Below, piece after piece: positions 14,918-23,523 of a stretch of 64,000 nt of DNA. Numbering within the stretch: the first letter of the stretch is position 1; each line of letters begins with the position of its first letter. The stretch covers positions 62,001 to 126,000 of the forward strand of contig NZ_VXKS01000003.1 of NCBI RefSeq assembly GCF_008711525.1, written 5' to 3'. The translations under genes and the position numbers were made by a program. The stretch comes from Cysteiniphilum sp. JM-1 (GTDB lineage: Bacteria > Pseudomonadota > Gammaproteobacteria > Francisellales > Francisellaceae). The notes below the pieces were generated by a model. The model saw nothing but the letters and a program-made list of their open reading frames with translations, did not search any database and was not told the origin of the DNA.

Positions 14918-16438
14918 TTACTTCCCTGCCGTATGCATCTCAGCAATTTTTACTTTCCATTCTTTAGGACCTGTTTGATGCACTGAAGTCCCTTGACTAT
15001 CAACAGCAACCGTCACTGGCATATCTTCCACTTCAAACTCATAAATAGCTTCCATTCCCAGATCCTCAAATCCAACCACTTTGGCCTTACGAATCGATTT
15101 AGAGATAAGATAAGCAGCCCCACCAACGGCCATTAAGTAAACTGCTTTATGCTTTTTGATTGAATCAATCGTTGCCTGACCACGCTCGGCTTTACCCACC
15201 ATGCCGGCAATCCCCACTTCACTTAACATAAAATCGGTAAACTTATCCATACGTGTTGCTGTTGTGGGACCAGCTGGTCCTACCACTTCATCACCAACGG
15301 GATCAACAGGACCTACGTAATAGATGAATTTACCCTTTAGATCCACTGGTAATGGTTCACCATTTTTGACCATATCCATAATGCGCTTATGCGCTGCATC
15401 ACGCCCCGTTAATAACTTACCATTTAATAAAAGCGTCTCACCTGGTTTTAGGTTTTCAATATCAGCTTGTGTTAGCGTATTTAAGTCCACGCGTCGCACT
15501 TGTGATTTATCCATTTCAGTAATTTCAGGCCAATCTTCTAATTTTGGTACAGGCAACTTGGCAACACCTGAACCATCTAGAGTGAAATGAACATGACGCG
15601 TTGCGGCACAATTGGGAATAAGCGCCACAGGCTTACATGCTGCATGCGTTGGATACTCATGGATTTTGACATCAAGCACAGTTGTTAAACCACCCAAGCC
15701 TTGTGCGCCAATGCCTAGATCATTGATTTTGTGATAGAGCTCGACACGCAATTTCTCAAGTTCCGTTTGCGCACCACGCTCAAGAATCTCATGCATATCA
15801 ATCTCTTCACCTAATGATTCTTTAGCTAGTAACATTGCTTTTTCCGCCGTACCACCAATACCAATACCAATAATGCCTGGTGGACACCAACCCGCCCCCA
15901 TTGTTGGCAACATCTCAAGTACCCAATCAACGATACTATCACTTGGGTTTAAGACTTTAAATTTTGATTTAAATTCAGAGCCACCGCCTTTAGCTGCTAA
16001 CTCAATCTCGATATTAGATCCTGATACCATATCAATATGTACAATCGCAGGAGTATTGTCTTTGGTATTTTTACGCGCGCCATGCGGTGGATTAACCATC
16101 GATGCTCGAAGCGGATTATCGGCATTTAAATACGCGCGACGCACACCTTCATTAACAAGTTCGGTAATCGTGCGATCAGTGCAATCAAGCTTTGCTTCCA
16201 TCCCAACTTTAACAAAGGCGCAGACCATGCCAGTATCCTGACAAATCGGGCGATGACCATACGCAGCCATGCGCGAGTTTATCAAAATCTGCCCAATCGC
16301 ATCTTTTGCTGGCTTTGATGCTTCATGCTCGTATGCGCGATACATTGCTTGCACAAAATCTTTAGGATGATAATAAGAGATAAATTGCAATCCATCGGCA
16401 ACACTTTGAATAAAATCTTCTACTTTAATAACTGACAT
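14918..16438 (-). CDS. fumA: Fumarate hydratase, class I (iron-sulfur)
   Basis: Class I fumarase interconverts fumarate and malate in the TCA cycle with an oxygen-sensitive 4Fe-4S cluster. The 506-residue chain has PICQDTGMVCAFVKVG (cluster Cys and substrate contact), LIPNCAATRHVHF with a second Cys, and the C-terminal beta domain beginning near YYVGPVDPVGDEVVGPAGPT, which contains the PTTATRMD motif. Length fits single-chain FumA/FumB-type enzymes rather than the two-subunit form. It stands alone, 77 bases after zntB. The symbol marks the class; it could equally be fumB by local numbering. Confidence 0.93.
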   Translation of the reverse strand: MSVIKVEDFIQSVADGLQFISYYHPKDFVQAMYRAYEHEASKPAKDAIGQILINSRMAAYGHRPICQDTGMVCAFVKVGMEAKLDCTDRTITELVNEGVRRAYLNADNPLRASMVNPPHGARKNTKDNTPAIVHIDMVSGSNIEIELAAKGGGSEFKSKFKVLNPSDSIVDWVLEMLPTMGAGWCPPGIIGIGIGGTAEKAMLLAKESLGEEIDMHEILERGAQTELEKLRVELYHKINDLGIGAQGLGGLTTVLDVKIHEYPTHAACKPVALIPNCAATRHVHFTLDGSGVAKLPVPKLEDWPEITEMDKSQVRRVDLNTLTQADIENLKPGETLLLNGKLLTGRDAAHKRIMDMVKNGEPLPVDLKGKFIYYVGPVDPVGDEVVGPAGPTTATRMDKFTDFMLSEVGIAGMVGKAERGQATIDSIKKHKAVYLMAVGGAAYLISKSIRKAKVVGFEDLGMEAIYEFEVEDMPVTVAVDSQGTSVHQTGPKEWKVKIAEMHTAGK

Positions 16439-16515
16439 ATAAAATGACTCTATTGATTAAACTTCAGCGCATTTTAACAAGGATTGATGCCTATGGTCTA
16501 GTGATACAGAAAAAA

Positions 16516-17490
16516 TCAAATCCATCGAATCTTGCGCATAATGGCAATATAGCCCACCATAATCAACGCAAGGATTGCGCAAACAATAATAAAACCATAA
16601 TGAGACTCAGCGCCTGGAATGCCGGCAACGTTGATCCCCAAAAGACCAGTGATAAACCCAAGCGGGATAAACACCACACTGATCATCGATAAGATATACA
16701 TACGTTGATTCATCTGTGTTTGCTCATAAGCATGAATTTCATTTTGGATAATTAAACTTCTATCTTTCATCGCATCCAGATCTTCCAATAAACGCATATT
16801 CGCATCAAGCACCTGTTTTAGTTCAAAGACATCTTCATCACTTAGCCAAGACAGTTTATTTGCTGAAATCGCCAATATCGCTTCGCGTTGCGGCAGGATA
16901 TAGCGCCTGATTTTAATGACCTTTTTACAAATCCCATTGACCCTGTCTGACAATACAATCGATCGATCTTTCTTAATCGCAAGTTCAATATCATCAAGCT
17001 TACCATCATAGCCATCAACTAACTGATCAGTATGCTCAGTAATATGCATCAATAAAATATTCAAAAACTCGCTTGTCGCACAAGGTCCTGCATTTAAGCG
17101 TAACATGTTGTTAATCTCAGCAATCGAGTGCAGATCTCGACGCTTAACGGTAATAATCAAGCGCTCAGTTAACCACATGCGAATCGATGTCATATCTTCA
17201 GGCTTTTGCCCCTTGTTAAGATTAATCGCGCGAAAGGTTGCCAACATGCCATTATCAAGTACCAAAATACGCGGTCTGGTTTCCTGCGCGCATAGCATAT
17301 CGATGATTCTCTCAGGGATGATCTGATATTCATTTAAAAAATCAGCCGCTTGCGTTAAATCCAAATGCAACCAGATAATGCCAGAAGGTAACGCCATTGC
17401 TCGGGATATATCTTTTTCGGTGATTTCTTTAGCGCCACCGTTACCATCTAACAGTTGAATATTTACATACTTTTTTTGTACTTCCATCAC
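16516..17490 (-). CDS. zntB: ZntB-type zinc transporter (CorA superfamily)
   Basis: A 324-residue member of the 2-TM-GxN family. The large N-terminal cytoplasmic domain contains IIWLHLDLTQAADFL and LATFRAINLNKGQ; the long stalk helix ends at QMNQRMYILSMISVVFIPLG, followed by the pore signature GLLGINVAGIPG. GIN rather than the GMN of CorA magnesium channels is characteristic of ZntB, which moves zinc, coupled to protons in E. coli. The second membrane helix is FIIVCAILALIMVGYIAI, ending in basic MRKIRWI. It is a single gene, divergent from the SPOR gene. Confidence 0.88.
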   Translation of the reverse strand: MMEVQKKYVNIQLLDGNGGAKEITEKDISRAMALPSGIIWLHLDLTQAADFLNEYQIIPERIIDMLCAQETRPRILVLDNGMLATFRAINLNKGQKPEDMTSIRMWLTERLIITVKRRDLHSIAEINNMLRLNAGPCATSEFLNILLMHITEHTDQLVDGYDGKLDDIELAIKKDRSIVLSDRVNGICKKVIKIRRYILPQREAILAISANKLSWLSDEDVFELKQVLDANMRLLEDLDAMKDRSLIIQNEIHAYEQTQMNQRMYILSMISVVFIPLGFITGLLGINVAGIPGAESHYGFIIVCAILALIMVGYIAIMRKIRWI

Positions 17491-17657
17491 TTGATATCAT
17501 TAAATACCTTTTTGCATCACTCTAGCGTAAAACGCTATAAACGCAACCAGTTAATAAGATAAAGTGCACAAACATGCTTTATACTTTGGCAATATCTTAT
17601 TAAAATCGCTGGCATATCTTAAAAATAATTGACAAATAAAAGGCAAGTTTCTTTACA

Positions 17658-18443
17658 ATGCGTGATTTTGCTAAAAACAACTCAATAACCACTGCTAAAA
17701 ACGATAAAAACAAAGCAGATAATAAGCCTCGTCAGCAGTCCTCATTAGCCATAAGAAAAATCATTCTTGCCCTTTTGTTATTGGTATTAATCATTGCTTT
17801 TATTGTGAGCTTTTATGGTAGTAACAAATCAAAAGACAGCACAGCGACAACGACCACACAAACGGTACATGTCTCTCCCAAGCCAGTTGTTAATGTGAGT
17901 GATACGAAAGAGCAAAACAATCAAACGCAAAATAATACCACCACAGACAGTAAGCCAACTCAAGGCGCTAAGCAGACGTCTGATAGCAATGCGGTGGCAG
18001 TAGCACCTGCTAATGAAAATAGCACGAAAGAATCAGCTGCAACAAACAACAAAAAAGCAAAAGATAACAAAACGGATAATAAGAAAGATGACGATCAGCC
18101 TTTAACTTTCACATTTTATAACACACTAACCAATAAGACCGTACAAGTCGATGCTAATCCTGAGAAACTAAAGCAATATCGCTATACCTATATGTTACAA
18201 GTTGGCTCATATCGCAATCAAAGTGATGCCAATGCCACACGTGCCAAGCTTATTTTGGCAGGGCTTAAACCAACCATTAAAAAAGTGGGCGATTGGTATC
18301 GCTTGGATGTGGGACCTGTCTATAGCCAACGTGATGGCGATGTGATCAAACACAAAGTTGAAGCCGCCGGTATCTCTGGCAGTATTTTGCGCCAAGTGGA
18401 TAAAGAGGAAATTACTCAACAAAGAAGCAATGATAATCAGTAA
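17658..18443 (+). CDS. SPOR-domain membrane protein (FtsN-like)
   Basis: A 261-residue bitopic protein: short basic cytoplasmic N-terminus, one membrane helix (IILALLLLVLIIAFIVSFYG, residues about 36-55), a 120-residue Thr/Asn/Lys-rich periplasmic linker, and a C-terminal SPOR domain (YMLQVGSYRNQSDANATRAK through GDVIKHKVEAAG). SPOR domains bind denuded glycan at the division septum, so a role at the septum or in peptidoglycan metabolism is likely; it need not be FtsN itself. A TTGACA at 17629 and a TACAAT overlapping the ATG would be an odd promoter position, and no Shine-Dalgarno is close, yet no other start is available. Confidence 0.85.
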   Translation: MRDFAKNNSITTAKNDKNKADNKPRQQSSLAIRKIILALLLLVLIIAFIVSFYGSNKSKDSTATTTTQTVHVSPKPVVNVSDTKEQNNQTQNNTTTDSKPTQGAKQTSDSNAVAVAPANENSTKESAATNNKKAKDNKTDNKKDDDQPLTFTFYNTLTNKTVQVDANPEKLKQYRYTYMLQVGSYRNQSDANATRAKLILAGLKPTIKKVGDWYRLDVGPVYSQRDGDVIKHKVEAAGISGSILRQVDKEEITQQRSNDNQ

Positions 18444-18484
18444 ACTGTTTAGTAATTGGCGTTTTGCATTTTAAGGAATAACTT

Positions 18485-18943
18485 ATGCAAATATTCAAAA
18501 CACATTTTAACGTGATGGCGGAGCATATCGACGCCAACAACCATGTTAGCAATATCGTCTATATCAAATGGATGCAGGATATTGCCGTGATGCACTCAGA
18601 CGCTTGCGGTTGGGATACCAAGCGTTATCATCAAAACCACTGTACATGGGTTGCCAAAACCCACTTCATTGACTACATCAAGCAGGTTTTCTTAAATGAG
18701 GTCATTGAGGCGAGAACATGGGTTGATGAAATAAAGCGCTCAACTGCGCTACGCAAATATGAATTTATCAATCAACTCGGCGAAATCGTTGCCAAAGCCG
18801 AAACCAATTGGGTTTTTATCAACACCGAAACTCAGCGCATTCAACGCGTGTTACCCGAAGTACGCGAAGACTTCGAGCGCTTTAGGTCATCTGAATATAA
18901 TCAAGCAGCTGATTTGCTAAATAGCGATGCACCGTTGTTGTAG
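18485..18943 (+). CDS. Acyl-CoA thioesterase, 4-hydroxybenzoyl-CoA thioesterase-like
   Basis: A 152-residue single hotdog protein. The N-terminal FNVMAEHIDANNHVSNIVYI and KWMQDIAVMHSDACGW motifs match the 4HBT/YbgC-like group, in which the Asp/Asn near the start and a later Glu or Thr act in hydrolysis of acyl-CoA thioesters. A ribosome-binding site AAGGAA precedes the ATG. The C-terminal 20 codons overlap the convergent GDSL hydrolase gene for 62 bases, an unusual arrangement in which both proteins keep plausible C-termini. The cognate acyl group is unknown. Confidence 0.87.
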   Translation: MQIFKTHFNVMAEHIDANNHVSNIVYIKWMQDIAVMHSDACGWDTKRYHQNHCTWVAKTHFIDYIKQVFLNEVIEARTWVDEIKRSTALRKYEFINQLGEIVAKAETNWVFINTETQRIQRVLPEVREDFERFRSSEYNQAADLLNSDAPLL

Positions 18944-19991
18944 GGTGCATGCCATTATAGAATAGGTAGCCGTTACAATACGGCAAATCTTTCGCATCGG
19001 CACAGGTTAAATCAACTGGTTTTGTAATGCCAATATTTGCCAAAACATTGGCTTTATTAAAATAGACATCTAAAAACAGTCGATCGATTGCAAAGACATG
19101 ATTGGCTGGAAATTCACCTAAAGTCTGAAGCACAAGGTTAGTTTGCAAACTTAAGTTATACATTTGTGAAATGGATGAAATCACTGCTAGTACACTTTGA
19201 CGCATAATATGACTATGAATGTGTTCATCAACTAGATTCGTCAATGCCGGCACCATTGAAAAATTAGGCAGATTAAGCACGTAGATATTTGCTACAGGCA
19301 CGCCATGTTGCATCAATATTTTTACTGCTTTAACGATATTATCAATCGGATGCGCAAGCGCTTGACCATTATTTGACGCAATACGCACGATATTCTGATA
19401 AAAATCATTACCGCCAGCCCATAAGATAAAAAGTGTCTTGGGATTTGGCTTGTTGTTGACATTAGCAAGATATAATTGCAGCTGCTTTAACACGCCAGGC
19501 ACGCAGTTATAAGCACCGTAATCGCCGACACCATGCGCGCATTGTTCACTTGTATCACGTGCCCATGTTGTATCCGTTAAATAATAATCACCGGTCTCAG
19601 CTGAAGCTGTTGCAAACGACGCATTATGATCAAACGCCATATGAGGCTTTAACGCTTTAATATTGTAAAACTTATCTCCTGCACTCGTTGGCAGCTCAGC
19701 TAAGATATAATTAAGCCACGTCTTGCGTACTGGGTCATTTGCACTTAATTCACTGGTAATTGGTGCGCCAATTTTATCGGTAATACCACTGGGTTTAACC
19801 CAATAGTTGTTGCCAACACCTTGTCCATGATAAGCACTATCACTTAAGCTATCGCCAAAGACGACAACATTCGCAAAGTGCTTTGCTTGAGGATCATCGA
19901 CCCTAGCCTCTGCCTGGCGCTTAATTAATGCAATCATCGCAATGACAATCACAAGGGCCGCAATCAAACTCCAAAAAATTCTCTTTAACAT
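18882..19991 (-). CDS. SGNH/GDSL hydrolase, membrane-anchored or exported
   Basis: With the ATG at 19991 (GGGAGA upstream) the chain is 369 residues and starts with a basic-hydrophobic segment, MLKRIFWSLIAALVIVIAMI, that acts as signal anchor or signal peptide. Catalytic blocks are VVVFGDSLSDSAYHG (nucleophile Ser), LFILWAGGNDFYQ (Asn block) and LFYNGMHPTTTVH (catalytic His) near the C-terminus, the order of GDSL lipases/acyltransferases such as Legionella PlaA-type phospholipases. Paired Cys occur at SEQCAHG/YNCVPG and at TCADAKDLPYC. It lies 13 bases after yggS in the same direction and converges on the thioesterase gene with a 62-base overlap. Substrate unknown; lysophospholipid or ester cleavage is inference. 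Confidence 0.83.
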   Translation of the reverse strand: MLKRIFWSLIAALVIVIAMIALIKRQAEARVDDPQAKHFANVVVFGDSLSDSAYHGQGVGNNYWVKPSGITDKIGAPITSELSANDPVRKTWLNYILAELPTSAGDKFYNIKALKPHMAFDHNASFATASAETGDYYLTDTTWARDTSEQCAHGVGDYGAYNCVPGVLKQLQLYLANVNNKPNPKTLFILWAGGNDFYQNIVRIASNNGQALAHPIDNIVKAVKILMQHGVPVANIYVLNLPNFSMVPALTNLVDEHIHSHIMRQSVLAVISSISQMYNLSLQTNLVLQTLGEFPANHVFAIDRLFLDVYFNKANVLANIGITKPVDLTCADAKDLPYCNGYLFYNGMHPTTTVHRYLANQLLDYIQMT

Positions 19992-20004
19992 CCTGATCTC
20001 CCTC

Positions 20005-20703
20005 TTAACGCGCACCAAAAATGGTGCTGCCTATACGTAGCATCGTGCTGCCTGCGGCAATCGCCGCTGGCATATCACCACTCATGCCCATCGATAGCTC
20101 TTGTAGATTAAGCTTAAATTTTTGGTTTATGTTGTCTTTACACTGAGCAAGCTTACCAAAGCTTACTAACTCTTTATCATACTCTCCAGTATCTTCAAGC
20201 ATACACATGAAACCGCAAAGCTTAAGATTAGGACAATATTTCACAATGTAGTCAACTAAATGCTCAATTGCATCGCAATCATCTAGCATAATACCTGATT
20301 TTTGTGGTTCAAGATCAACATTAATCTGAATCAGCACCTGCATTGTTTTGTCCAATTCAGCGCAGTGACGCTGTAATTTTTGAGCATGTTCAATACTGCT
20401 AAGCGTATGCACCCAATCAAAATATTGCGCGATTTTTTTAAGTTTATTTGACTGTAAGCGTCCAATATAGTGCCATGTAATATCCTCTGGCAGTGCAGGA
20501 ATCTTGTCAATTGCTTCCTGGACAAAGCTCTCAGCAAAAACGCATATACCCGCATCGTAAATCACACGCATCGACTCAATAGACTGTTTTTTTGATACGG
20601 CTAATAGTTGTGGTTTAGTACTATTCTTAGTAGCCAATAACTCAATTTGTTGTCGCAGCTTTGATAAATTTTGTTGCAATCGCACCTCTTGATCATGATT
20701 CAT
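20005..20703 (-). CDS. yggS: PLP homeostasis protein (YggS/PROSC)
   Basis: A 232-residue single-domain fold-type III PLP-binding protein. LLAVSKKQSIESMRVIYDAG carries the cofactor lysine; FAESFVQEAIDKIPAL and WHYIGRLQSNKLKKI match the family's FGENYVQE and HFIGPLQSNK motifs, and LSMGMSGDMPAAIAAGSTMLR is the C-terminal phosphate site. The protein buffers pyridoxal phosphate and affects amino-acid and keto-acid balance rather than catalysing a known reaction. It is divergent from pilT, a neighbourhood kept in many proteobacteria, and upstream of the GDSL hydrolase. Confidence 0.93.
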   Translation of the reverse strand: MNHDQEVRLQQNLSKLRQQIELLATKNSTKPQLLAVSKKQSIESMRVIYDAGICVFAESFVQEAIDKIPALPEDITWHYIGRLQSNKLKKIAQYFDWVHTLSSIEHAQKLQRHCAELDKTMQVLIQINVDLEPQKSGIMLDDCDAIEHLVDYIVKYCPNLKLCGFMCMLEDTGEYDKELVSFGKLAQCKDNINQKFKLNLQELSMGMSGDMPAAIAAGSTMLRIGSTIFGAR

Positions 20704-20749
20704 CTGCTATAGTCTTAGAGGGTATAGTTAGTAAGAAGGATATCTTAAC

Positions 20750-21790
20750 ATGAACCTCACGGAATTATTATCGCTTTGTATTAGCAAAAAGGCATCGGAT
20801 TTACATCTCTCTAGTGGCGCTAAAGCCAAACTGCGCATTGATGGACATATTGAATCTGTCAGTGATGAGCTATTAACTGAGGAAACCCTTGAGAACTATT
20901 TACATGAAGTCATGAGCTCAGAGCAGTATCAACATTTTCAAGAAACCTTAGAATATGATTTCTCTGTCCATTTGCCAGAGCTTCACTCACGCTTTAGGGT
21001 CAATGCCTTTAAACAAGATCGCGGCAGTGCGCTTGTTTTTCGCGTGATTCCTGAGAGTGTTTACACATTGGATGAGCTTGAAGCACCTGAGATTTTCAAA
21101 GAACTGATGCATAAACCGCATGGACTGATTGTTGTTACTGGTCCCACAGGCAGTGGTAAGAGTACGACACTTGCAGCGATGATTGATCATATTAACAAAA
21201 CCGAAAAAGGGCATATTATCTCGATTGAAGACCCGATTGAGTTTACCCATAAATCACAGCAATGCCTCATCAATCAACGTGAGGTTAAACGTGATACTTT
21301 AAGCTTTAATGCAGCTCTACGTGCGGCACTGCGCGAGGATCCAGATTATATTCTAGTTGGCGAGATGCGTGATGTTGAGACCATTCGTCTGGCGTTAACC
21401 GCTGCTGAAACGGGGCACTTGGTATTTGCCACCTTGCATACCTCATCAGCACCTAAAACGGTTGATCGGATTATCAATGTCTTTCCAGGGGACGAGCAGC
21501 CAATGATCCGCTCGATGCTCTCAGAGTCTTTACAAGCCGTTATTGCTCAGCGGCTTATTCGTAAAAAAGAAGGTGGACGCGTTGCAGCTCATGAAGTCCT
21601 CATCGCGAATACAGCCGTGCGCAATCTTATTCGTGAGAATAAAATTCCTCAGCTTTATAATGTGTTGCAGACCAGTCAAAATAAGGGCATGCAAACCTTA
21701 GAGCAGGCATTGACTAAACTCTTTAATCGCGGAATGATCGATGCTGAAGAGCTTAAAAAGTACAACAACATACAACAACCGATGTCCTAG
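20750..21790 (+). CDS. pilT: Type IV pilus retraction ATPase PilT
   Basis: A 346-residue hexameric secretion-type ATPase that disassembles type IV pili. Visible are the N-terminal PAS-like domain (KKASDLHLSSGAKAKLRIDG), Walker A GPTGSGKST, the Asp box SIEDPIEFTHKSQQ, Walker B ILVGEMRDVETIRLAL, the His box ETGHLVFATLHTSS and the C-terminal VRNLIRENKIPQL, which corresponds to the AIRNLIRE retraction motif of PilT. AAGGA precedes the ATG. Its stop is one base from the stop of convergent trkH. The pilin-like gene at 23.5 kb indicates that the cell has a type IV pilus or related system. Confidence 0.92.
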   Translation: MNLTELLSLCISKKASDLHLSSGAKAKLRIDGHIESVSDELLTEETLENYLHEVMSSEQYQHFQETLEYDFSVHLPELHSRFRVNAFKQDRGSALVFRVIPESVYTLDELEAPEIFKELMHKPHGLIVVTGPTGSGKSTTLAAMIDHINKTEKGHIISIEDPIEFTHKSQQCLINQREVKRDTLSFNAALRAALREDPDYILVGEMRDVETIRLALTAAETGHLVFATLHTSSAPKTVDRIINVFPGDEQPMIRSMLSESLQAVIAQRLIRKKEGGRVAAHEVLIANTAVRNLIRENKIPQLYNVLQTSQNKGMQTLEQALTKLFNRGMIDAEELKKYNNIQQPMS

Positions 21791-21791
21791 T

Positions 21792-23243
21792 TTATCTGCG
21801 CCAAAAATCCGGTGTGAATAATACTAAAATCGTAAAGACCTCCAAGCGTCCTAAAAGCATCGCAAAGTTCAAGATCCAATGCGCCTCAGTCGGTAAGGTA
21901 GCGTAATTCACCCCAACTTGCCCAAGACCAGGACCTAAGTTCGAAATACTTGCTGCCACAGCAGAGAATGCCGTTACCGAATCAATTCCGACACCCATCA
22001 TGCATAGCCATAAGATCACAAACAAAATAAAATAAGCAGCAACAAAGCCCCAAACACTGCTCATGACGGTTTCTGACATGACTTTATTGCCAAATTTCAC
22101 GGGGAAAACGCCCGCAGGATGCACCAAGCGCCTTGCTTCACGAAAGGCCTGCTTTCTTAAGAGTACCGCGCGCACGATCTTAAGTCCGCCCGAGCTTGAA
22201 CCCGCGCATCCACCAATAAGACCGATAACCATTAATAAAATTGGCAAGAATAATGGCCATGAATGATAGTTTGAATCGGCAGTAAAGCCTGTGTTTGAAA
22301 CAAATGATGCAACTTGAAATAAGCCATCCCAAAACGCGCGATCATTACTCTTCGTGGCATCTTGTGAGATCAACGTTAATACCACGATCACAATCATCGA
22401 AAAAGCAAAAAAGATATAAGCGCGAAACTCAGGATCACGCCAATAGACCTTAAGTGATAAGCGCTTAAATGCGGTAAAATGCAGTGCAAAGCTTGTCGCA
22501 CTAACCATCATATAAAAGATACAGATCGAGTAAATCAATGGCGTTTGACCGCTCATTGATGCATCACTTGGCGCAAAACCACCGGTACCAATCGTTGAAT
22601 AAGCATAACAGATCGCATTAAACCAATTCATGCCACCGAGTCTATAACTGATAATACATAGCACAACAAGCAAGAGATAAATACCCCATAGTACTTTGGC
22701 AGTATCGGCTATTCTTGGGGTTAACTTATTCTCTTTCCACGGACCATTGGCTTCAGCGCGATAGAGCTGCATACCGCCAACACCAAGCATCGGTAGGATT
22801 GCCACAGATAAAATGATAATCCCCATACCACCTAGAAGTTGTGTTTGCTGACGATAATACAAGATACTCTTAGGCAATGAATCAAGACCATGAATAACCG
22901 TAGCACCCGTAGTGGTAAACCCTGAAATTGATTCAAACACCGCATCAGAAAAGCTCAAATGCAAGCCATTTGATAACATGTAAGGAATCGCACCATAAAA
23001 TCCAAGTACTGACCAAATGGCAATCACAACAATAAACCCATCTTTAACCGTCAACTGCTTTTTTGACTTCGAGCTAAGCGCCCAAAAGACAAGCCCTGAG
23101 ATCAATGTAATTAAAAAGCTCGATAAAAAAGGTTCGCTATTATGTTCATGATAAACCAAGCTGACAATGATGGGGGTTAACATCGTCAAACTAAAGAACA
23201 TCAGCAACATGCCTAATACTTTAAAAATAGGGCCTGGGCGCAT
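21792..23243 (-). CDS. trkH: TrkH-family potassium uptake protein
   Basis: A 483-residue pore subunit of the Trk/Ktr/HKT type with about ten membrane helices and four degenerate P-loops; the filter-like segments ISGFTTTGATVI, YSTIGTGGFAPSD, SNTGFTADSNYH and SNLGPGLGQVG are visible. It imports K+, usually gated by a cytoplasmic TrkA subunit that is not encoded in this window. The GGCAGSSSGGLKI loop between the third and fourth repeats is typical of TrkH. Length matches E. coli TrkH (483). Confidence 0.92.
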   Translation of the reverse strand: MRPGPIFKVLGMLLMFFSLTMLTPIIVSLVYHEHNSEPFLSSFLITLISGLVFWALSSKSKKQLTVKDGFIVVIAIWSVLGFYGAIPYMLSNGLHLSFSDAVFESISGFTTTGATVIHGLDSLPKSILYYRQQTQLLGGMGIIILSVAILPMLGVGGMQLYRAEANGPWKENKLTPRIADTAKVLWGIYLLLVVLCIISYRLGGMNWFNAICYAYSTIGTGGFAPSDASMSGQTPLIYSICIFYMMVSATSFALHFTAFKRLSLKVYWRDPEFRAYIFFAFSMIVIVVLTLISQDATKSNDRAFWDGLFQVASFVSNTGFTADSNYHSWPLFLPILLMVIGLIGGCAGSSSGGLKIVRAVLLRKQAFREARRLVHPAGVFPVKFGNKVMSETVMSSVWGFVAAYFILFVILWLCMMGVGIDSVTAFSAVAASISNLGPGLGQVGVNYATLPTEAHWILNFAMLLGRLEVFTILVLFTPDFWRR

Positions 23244-23293
23244 AAATTTGCCTTACGGTTGTACATGGTATAGGTTTTTGTTAGGCATTCTAG

Positions 23294-23299
23294 TATAAT
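23294..23299 (+). promoter_or_regulatory. -10 box upstream of the small CBU_0585-like gene
   Basis: A perfect TATAAT lies 35 bases before the ATG at 23335. No good -35 hexamer is found at 16-18 bases, so the promoter may need an activator. Confidence 0.4.
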
Positions 23300-23334
23300 C
23301 GCCAACAAAATAGAAACAACAACTTAGATAAGTT

Positions 23335-23517
23335 ATGTCCATTATTCTTAAAATGCTGCACCTTTTTGACAATAAAAAGCAACGTGAATACGTCAGTAAC
23401 GCAGGTGATTTCCTTGCCAATTACGATCGAGATTTCCCAACACGCTCGCAATCACAAAAAAAGGAAGCACAAAAGCATCGTAATATTTTTAATCGTAAAA
23501 CAGATGACCTGTTCTAA
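23335..23517 (+). CDS. Small conserved protein, CBU_0585-like
   Basis: A 60-residue basic, soluble protein. The segment FLANYDRDFPTRSQSQKKEA followed by QKHRNIFNRKTDDLF resembles small proteins annotated as the CBU_0585 family in Coxiella and Legionella, which share the pattern of a FLxxFD..HP stretch, an S/Q-rich link and a KxxxIxxxRD tail. Function is unknown. It ends six bases before the pilin-like gene and may be co-transcribed with it. The family call rests on recall of the pattern only. Confidence 0.6.
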   Translation: MSIILKMLHLFDNKKQREYVSNAGDFLANYDRDFPTRSQSQKKEAQKHRNIFNRKTDDLF

Positions 23518-23523
23518 ATCTTA

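Noticed and set aside
15873-16241. 122-codon antisense frame inside the fumarase gene
   Set aside because: It is the shadow of a strongly conserved enzyme; no ribosome-binding site and unnatural composition.
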